A stretch of DNA of 10,659 nucleotides from Betaproteobacteria bacterium (GTDB lineage Bacteria; Pseudomonadota; Gammaproteobacteria; Burkholderiales; SG8-41). Position numbers and translations under genes: made by a program. Below the pieces are notes generated by a model. That model was not told the origin of the DNA. It saw nothing but the letters and a program-made list of their open reading frames with translations, and made no database searches. The stretch covers positions 1 through 10,659 of the forward strand of contig JAJTHX010000343.1 of assembly GCA_021300125.1 (NCBI GenBank). Reading direction: 5' to 3'. The first letter of the stretch is position 1. Every line of letters starts with the position of its first letter. This document shows, one piece after another, positions 7,632 through 10,659 of the stretch.

Positions 7632-8461
7632 CAGATCACTGCCCTGCGGGCGAGGTATGAAGCAATCTCTCCTGCGATGATCAGCAGCAGGATGACCAGC
7701 AGCACCGTCGCAACGCCGCCATAGTTGTAGGCGCTCATCTGCCGGTGAAGTGCCAGACCCAGGCCGCCCGCTCCGACCAGTCCCATGATGGTCGAACGGC
7801 GGATGTTGACATCCCATTCGAAGATGACATTACCGATGAAGACCGGAATCACTTGCGGCAGGATGCCGAACAGAAGAACCTGGAAGCGGTTGGCGCCGAC
7901 GGCTCTCATCGCCTCCACCGGGCCGGGATTGACATCCTCGATCGCTTCGGCGACAGTCTTCGAGATGAAGCCGATCGAGCGGATGCCCATCGCCAGGACG
8001 CCTGCCAGTGCGCCGAGTCCGACCGCGGCGACGAATATCAGGGCCCACACCAGTTCATGTACTGACCGTGACATGGTCATCAATGCCCGACCGAAGGCAT
8101 AGCTGGACTTGCCAAGCGGTGAGATGTTGGCAGCACCCAGCCAGGCGACCGGCACCGCAAGTACCAGGCCGAGCAGAGTGCCCAGGGTAGCCATAAGGGC
8201 GGTCTCGATCGCAGGTGTGAGCAGACTTCCGAGGATGGAAAAATCCACATCCATGAACTGCCGGGCAGACTTGAACATGCTTGCCCAGGAAATACGGTCC
8301 CAGTCGGTGTCGCCAATGACAATAGCCTCGACGCTCCAGGCAATAAGGGCTGCGACCATGAAGTAAGTGCCGTAGCGCATCCTGCGCGAACGGTTGCGCC
8401 AGGCGGAGATTTGATCCGCGTGCAGGTCGTAAGCCGTAAGATCCGCGGCGCCAGCGCGCAT
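7631..8461 (-). CDS. phnE: Phosphonate ABC transporter permease, first PhnE subunit
   Basis: Inner-membrane permease of 276 residues. Hydrophobic segments lie near 32-49, 85-109, 137-158, 202-213, 223-236 and 249-268. It carries the ATPase-contacting loop EAMRAVGANRFQVLLFGILP (183-202), SRSVHELVWA (131-140) and GLVGAGGLGLALH (227-239), all characteristic of PhnE. The ATG at 8461 is 2 bases after the phnC stop. An in-frame TTG at 8467 overlapping that stop is possible and would add two residues, but a GGAG about 10 bases before the ATG makes the ATG more likely. With the next gene it forms the two-permease arrangement (PhnE1/PhnE2) seen in many phnCDE clusters. Confidence 0.93.
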   Translation of the reverse strand: MRAGAADLTAYDLHADQISAWRNRSRRMRYGTYFMVAALIAWSVEAIVIGDTDWDRISWASMFKSARQFMDVDFSILGSLLTPAIETALMATLGTLLGLVLAVPVAWLGAANISPLGKSSYAFGRALMTMSRSVHELVWALIFVAAVGLGALAGVLAMGIRSIGFISKTVAEAIEDVNPGPVEAMRAVGANRFQVLLFGILPQVIPVFIGNVIFEWDVNIRRSTIMGLVGAGGLGLALHRQMSAYNYGGVATVLLVILLLIIAGEIASYLARRAVI

Positions 8462-8463
8462 GT

Positions 8464-9216
<753 letters not shown>

Positions 9217-9222
9217 CGCCGG

Positions 9223-10122
9223 TTACTTCTTGTTGGCTTCGCGGACGATGTCGTAATCCGAGTCTTTCATCGGCACGATTTTCAGTGACTTGACGTTCTG
9301 CAGGTATTTCTGGCCGGCCTCGGTCTTGTCAACGGTCATGAAGGTATCGATGATGGCCTTCTTGATGTCGTCGCAGAGGGTGTTACGCAGAACGAAGGGA
9401 TCCTGCGGGATCAGCGGCGATTGCCAGAGAATGTTGAAGTCGTCGAGTTTCACCTTGCCGGCATTCACGGTTTCCATGAAGCGGTGGCTCGCGATGAAGG
9501 CGGCATCAGCCTTGTTTTCTGCCACCGAGATGGCGGCAAGATCGTGGGCTCCCGCGTAGACCACCCGCGAGAAGTACTGCTTCAGCGGAGGGATTTTTGC
9601 TGCGTTCGGAAACACTTTCTCGGGGACCAGGCCGCCAGAGGTGCTGGCGGGGTCGACCAGGGCAATGACCGTTCCCTTGAGCGATTCAATGCTGTTGAAT
9701 TTGCTGCCCTTCCTGGTGATCAGGATGAAGCGGTAGCCCGGGCCTTCCTCCTGGATGCCGTCCCTTGCCCGGTGGTAGGTCGCGAAGACCTCGATGCTTG
9801 GCGATTTGCTTTTGGCAATGACATAGGACTCAGGTCCCAGTACGCCGAAATCAACCCATTTCCCGAGCATCGCTTCCACAACCGAAGAGTAAGAAGTCGG
9901 CATGAAGAACTCGATTTTCCGGCCGGTGTTCTTGACCAGCTGGTCCAGCACGGGCTTGTAGTAGCTCAATTCGCGGACGCTGTCCTGAGTCGGAACCATG
10001 GAAAACCGCAGCACCCTGGGACTTTCGCAGCTTTGAGCTGTTGCATTGGCAATCACTCCCATCATCAGCATCACGCCGGTTGCGGCTGTCATCCACTTCC
10101 CGGATCGGCTCCAAAAACTCAT
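9223..10122 (-). CDS. phnD: Phosphonate ABC transporter periplasmic binding protein
   Basis: Periplasmic phosphonate-binding protein of 299 residues. The N-terminus has a Sec signal: basic residues to about 9, a hydrophobic stretch 12-25, and an AxA site (ANATA, 25-29) before Gln30. The mature chain opens with LRFSMVPTQD (38-47), normal for PhnD. The loop DPASTSGG (157-164) matches the conserved Ser-Thr-Ser that hydrogen-bonds the phosphonate group in E. coli PhnD, here Ser160, Thr161 and Ser162. His193 in AGAHD and Asp206 in NKADAAF also fall in family-conserved blocks. Start at ATG 10122 is supported by an AAGGAG 6 bases upstream. It is the first gene of the minus-strand operon and has a candidate PhoB-type promoter at 10235-10268, giving a leader of roughly 100 bases. 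The ligand may be a general phosphonate; residues contacting the organic side chain cannot be assigned confidently by eye. Confidence 0.95.
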   Translation of the reverse strand: MSFWSRSGKWMTAATGVMLMMGVIANATAQSCESPRVLRFSMVPTQDSVRELSYYKPVLDQLVKNTGRKIEFFMPTSYSSVVEAMLGKWVDFGVLGPESYVIAKSKSPSIEVFATYHRARDGIQEEGPGYRFILITRKGSKFNSIESLKGTVIALVDPASTSGGLVPEKVFPNAAKIPPLKQYFSRVVYAGAHDLAAISVAENKADAAFIASHRFMETVNAGKVKLDDFNILWQSPLIPQDPFVLRNTLCDDIKKAIIDTFMTVDKTEAGQKYLQNVKSLKIVPMKDSDYDIVREANKK

Positions 10123-10128
10123 TTCATG

Positions 10129-10134
10129 CTCCTT
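10129..10134 (-). promoter_or_regulatory. Ribosome binding site of phnD
   Basis: AAGGAG on the minus strand, 6 bases before the ATG at 10122. It is among the strongest sites in the window, fitting an abundant binding protein at the head of an operon. Confidence 0.8.
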
Positions 10135-10155
10135 GTTATGTGGGTTGGTCCGGAC

Positions 10156-10174
10156 GCCGGGCGGCTGCGCCGGC
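10156..10174. repeat. GC-rich hairpin in the phnD leader
   Basis: GCCGGGCG (10156-10163) can pair with CGCCGGC (10168-10174) across a four-base loop with one bulged base. It would fold in the 5' leader of the phnD transcript. No T-run follows on either strand, so it is not an intrinsic terminator. Function is unknown and it may simply reflect high GC. Confidence 0.3.
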
Positions 10175-10234
10175 TAAGCGGACGGTATTGACGAAGACGC
10201 CAAATAAATTGAAAATTTAAATAAAACAGAAATC

Positions 10235-10240
10235 ATTATT
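10235..10240 (-). promoter_or_regulatory. Candidate -10 element of the phnD operon promoter
   Basis: AATAAT on the minus strand, 5/6 to TATAAT, placed 10 bases after the candidate Pho box. Transcription would start near 10228, leaving an untranslated leader of about 105 bases before phnD. The AT-rich setting raises the chance of coincidental matches. Confidence 0.4.
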
Positions 10241-10250
10241 GGTCTATTAA

Positions 10251-10268
10251 ATTTCATTTTTATGACAA
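10251..10268 (-). promoter_or_regulatory. Candidate PhoB-binding box (Pho box) upstream of phnD
   Basis: On the minus strand this reads TTGTCAT, then four A, then ATGAAAT: two seven-base half-sites at an 11-base period. Compared with the consensus CTGTCAT the halves match 6/7 and 4/7. A -10-like hexamer starts exactly 10 bases downstream, the same geometry as in classical E. coli Pho promoters such as phoA, where the box replaces the -35 element. The box overlaps the first codons of the divergent phnZ-like gene. This is a by-eye match, not a scored one, and the second half-site is weak. Confidence 0.4.
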
Positions 10269-10659
10269 ACATGAATTCCCTTGATCCTCTGCTGGCGATT
10301 TACAAGGAAAAAAGCTGGCGGCGTTACGGACTGAGCAAAGTGACCCAGCTTGAACATGCGCTGCAAGGCGCTCTCCTTGCGGAGCAGGAGGGATGCCCCG
10401 CGCATCTGGTTGTGGCGACGCTGCTGCACGACGTCGGCCACATGATTCACGATCTGGGCGAGTCACCCGCCGCGGAAGGCATTGATGACCATCACCAGCG
10501 GCTGGGTGCTGATTATCTGGCGCAGTGGTTTGGCCCCGAGGTCACCACACCGATCCGGTTGCACGTGGCGGCGAAGCGCTACCTCTGCCACGGCGTGGCG
10601 GGTTACCAGGACAGCCTTTCCGATGATTCCATCCGCAGCCTGCGCCTGCAGGGAGGGCC
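10262..10659 (+). CDS. PhnZ/TmpB-like HD-domain mixed-valent di-iron oxygenase, N-terminal part (cut by window edge)
   Basis: HD-domain protein of the phosphonate-associated HDIG family (TIGR03276 type; PhnZ and TmpB are characterised members). These enzymes use a mixed-valent di-iron centre and O2 to cleave the C-P bond of a 1-hydroxyalkylphosphonate, releasing phosphate and a carboxylate. The visible 132 residues carry Tyr22 ten residues before His32 in QLEHALQ, then His56-Asp57 and His60 in LLHDVGH, His78 in DDHHQRLGADY, His101 in LHVAAKRYL, and Lys105. These line up with PhnZ Tyr24, His34, His58-Asp59, His62, His80, His104 and Lys108. The last metal-binding Asp should lie beyond the edge. 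PhnZ Glu27, which contacts the substrate amine, corresponds to Ser25 here. Starts are possible at ATG 10262 or 10271, and neither has a clear ribosome binding site. It is divergent from phnD. Its hydroxylase partner (PhnY*/TmpA type) is not in view. Confidence 0.9.
   Translation, partial: MTNMNSLDPLLAIYKEKSWRRYGLSKVTQLEHALQGALLAEQEGCPAHLVVATLLHDVGHMIHDLGESPAAEGIDDHHQRLGADYLAQWFGPEVTTPIRLHVAAKRYLCHGVAGYQDSLSDDSIRSLRLQGG

Larger units (their letters stand above)
10123..10261. promoter_or_regulatory. Divergent intergenic region between phnD and the phnZ-like gene
   Basis: This 139-base spacer is the only sizeable non-coding stretch in the window and must carry the promoters for both directions. 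The phnZ-proximal part (about 10199-10261) is strikingly AT-rich against a GC-rich background. The phnD-proximal part is GC-rich and contains a hairpin at 10156-10174. An imperfect inverted repeat is present with arms 10210-10220 and 10247-10256 (TGAAAATTTAA and TTAAATTTCA), and a perfect ATTTAAAT lies at 10215-10222; in such AT-rich DNA both could be chance. No regulator gene lies in the window. Confidence 0.75.

Noticed and set aside
7632..7817. Upstream in-frame start extending the second PhnE by 62 residues
   Set aside because: The extension lies wholly within the first PhnE gene in another frame and reads as low-complexity Gly/Arg/Pro/His; the ATG at 7631 makes a standard TGATG coupling.
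10209..10239. TTGAAA and CATTAT as a plus-strand sigma-70 promoter for the phnZ-like gene
   Set aside because: Spacing is 19 bases and the -10 matches only 4/6; in AT-rich DNA this is too weak to list as a feature.
10240..10246. TGGTCTA, resembling half of a GntR/HutC-type operator
   Set aside because: The matching TAGACCA half is absent at any sensible spacing on the same strand, and there is no GntR gene in the window. A seven-base half-site is not enough.
10247..10466. Minus-strand open frames opposite the phnZ-like gene
   Set aside because: They are shadows of the HD-domain gene, whose metal-binding motifs read cleanly on the plus strand.

Overview
The window is a phosphonate uptake and catabolism locus from a Gram-negative bacterium with fairly high GC coding DNA (by eye around 60%). 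Sec signal peptides, a PhnCDE importer with a periplasmic binding protein, and the protein style suggest Pseudomonadota, perhaps Betaproteobacteria. That placement is inference.

Layout, right to left on the minus strand: phnD (10122-9223), phnC (9216-8464), two PhnE-type permeases (8461-7631 and 7631-6792), phosphonoacetate hydrolase phnA (6738-5467), a medium-chain alcohol dehydrogenase of the phosphonate-associated type (5464-4364), an aldehyde dehydrogenase (4334-2868), then a peptide/nickel-type ABC importer: binding protein (2825-1245), DppB-like permease (1222-302) and the start of a DppC-like permease (305 to the left edge). Gaps run from short overlaps up to 53 bases and no terminator is visible, so all ten genes look like one operon of more than 10 kb. 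On the plus strand, starting at 10262 and cut by the right edge, is a PhnZ/TmpB-type HD-domain oxygenase. It is read divergently from phnD across a 139-bp spacer whose phnZ-proximal part is AT-rich.

Working model: PhnCDE1E2 imports a phosphonate. The two dehydrogenases oxidise a phosphono-alcohol or phosphono-aldehyde (for example 2-hydroxyethylphosphonate to phosphonoacetaldehyde to phosphonoacetate), and PhnA hydrolyses phosphonoacetate to acetate and phosphate. The divergent HD oxygenase offers a second, oxidative C-P cleavage route and probably has an Fe(II)/2-oxoglutarate hydroxylase partner beyond the right edge. Neither a PhnW transaminase nor a PhnX hydrolase is in the window.

Points most worth checking: a well-placed candidate PhoB box plus -10 upstream of phnD that overlaps the phnZ start codon; a serine in the HD oxygenase where PhnZ has its substrate-amine-binding glutamate; an alcohol dehydrogenase that has lost all four structural-zinc cysteines; an aldehyde dehydrogenase that differs from characterised PhnY next to its catalytic cysteine; and a peptide-type importer joined to a phosphonate operon.
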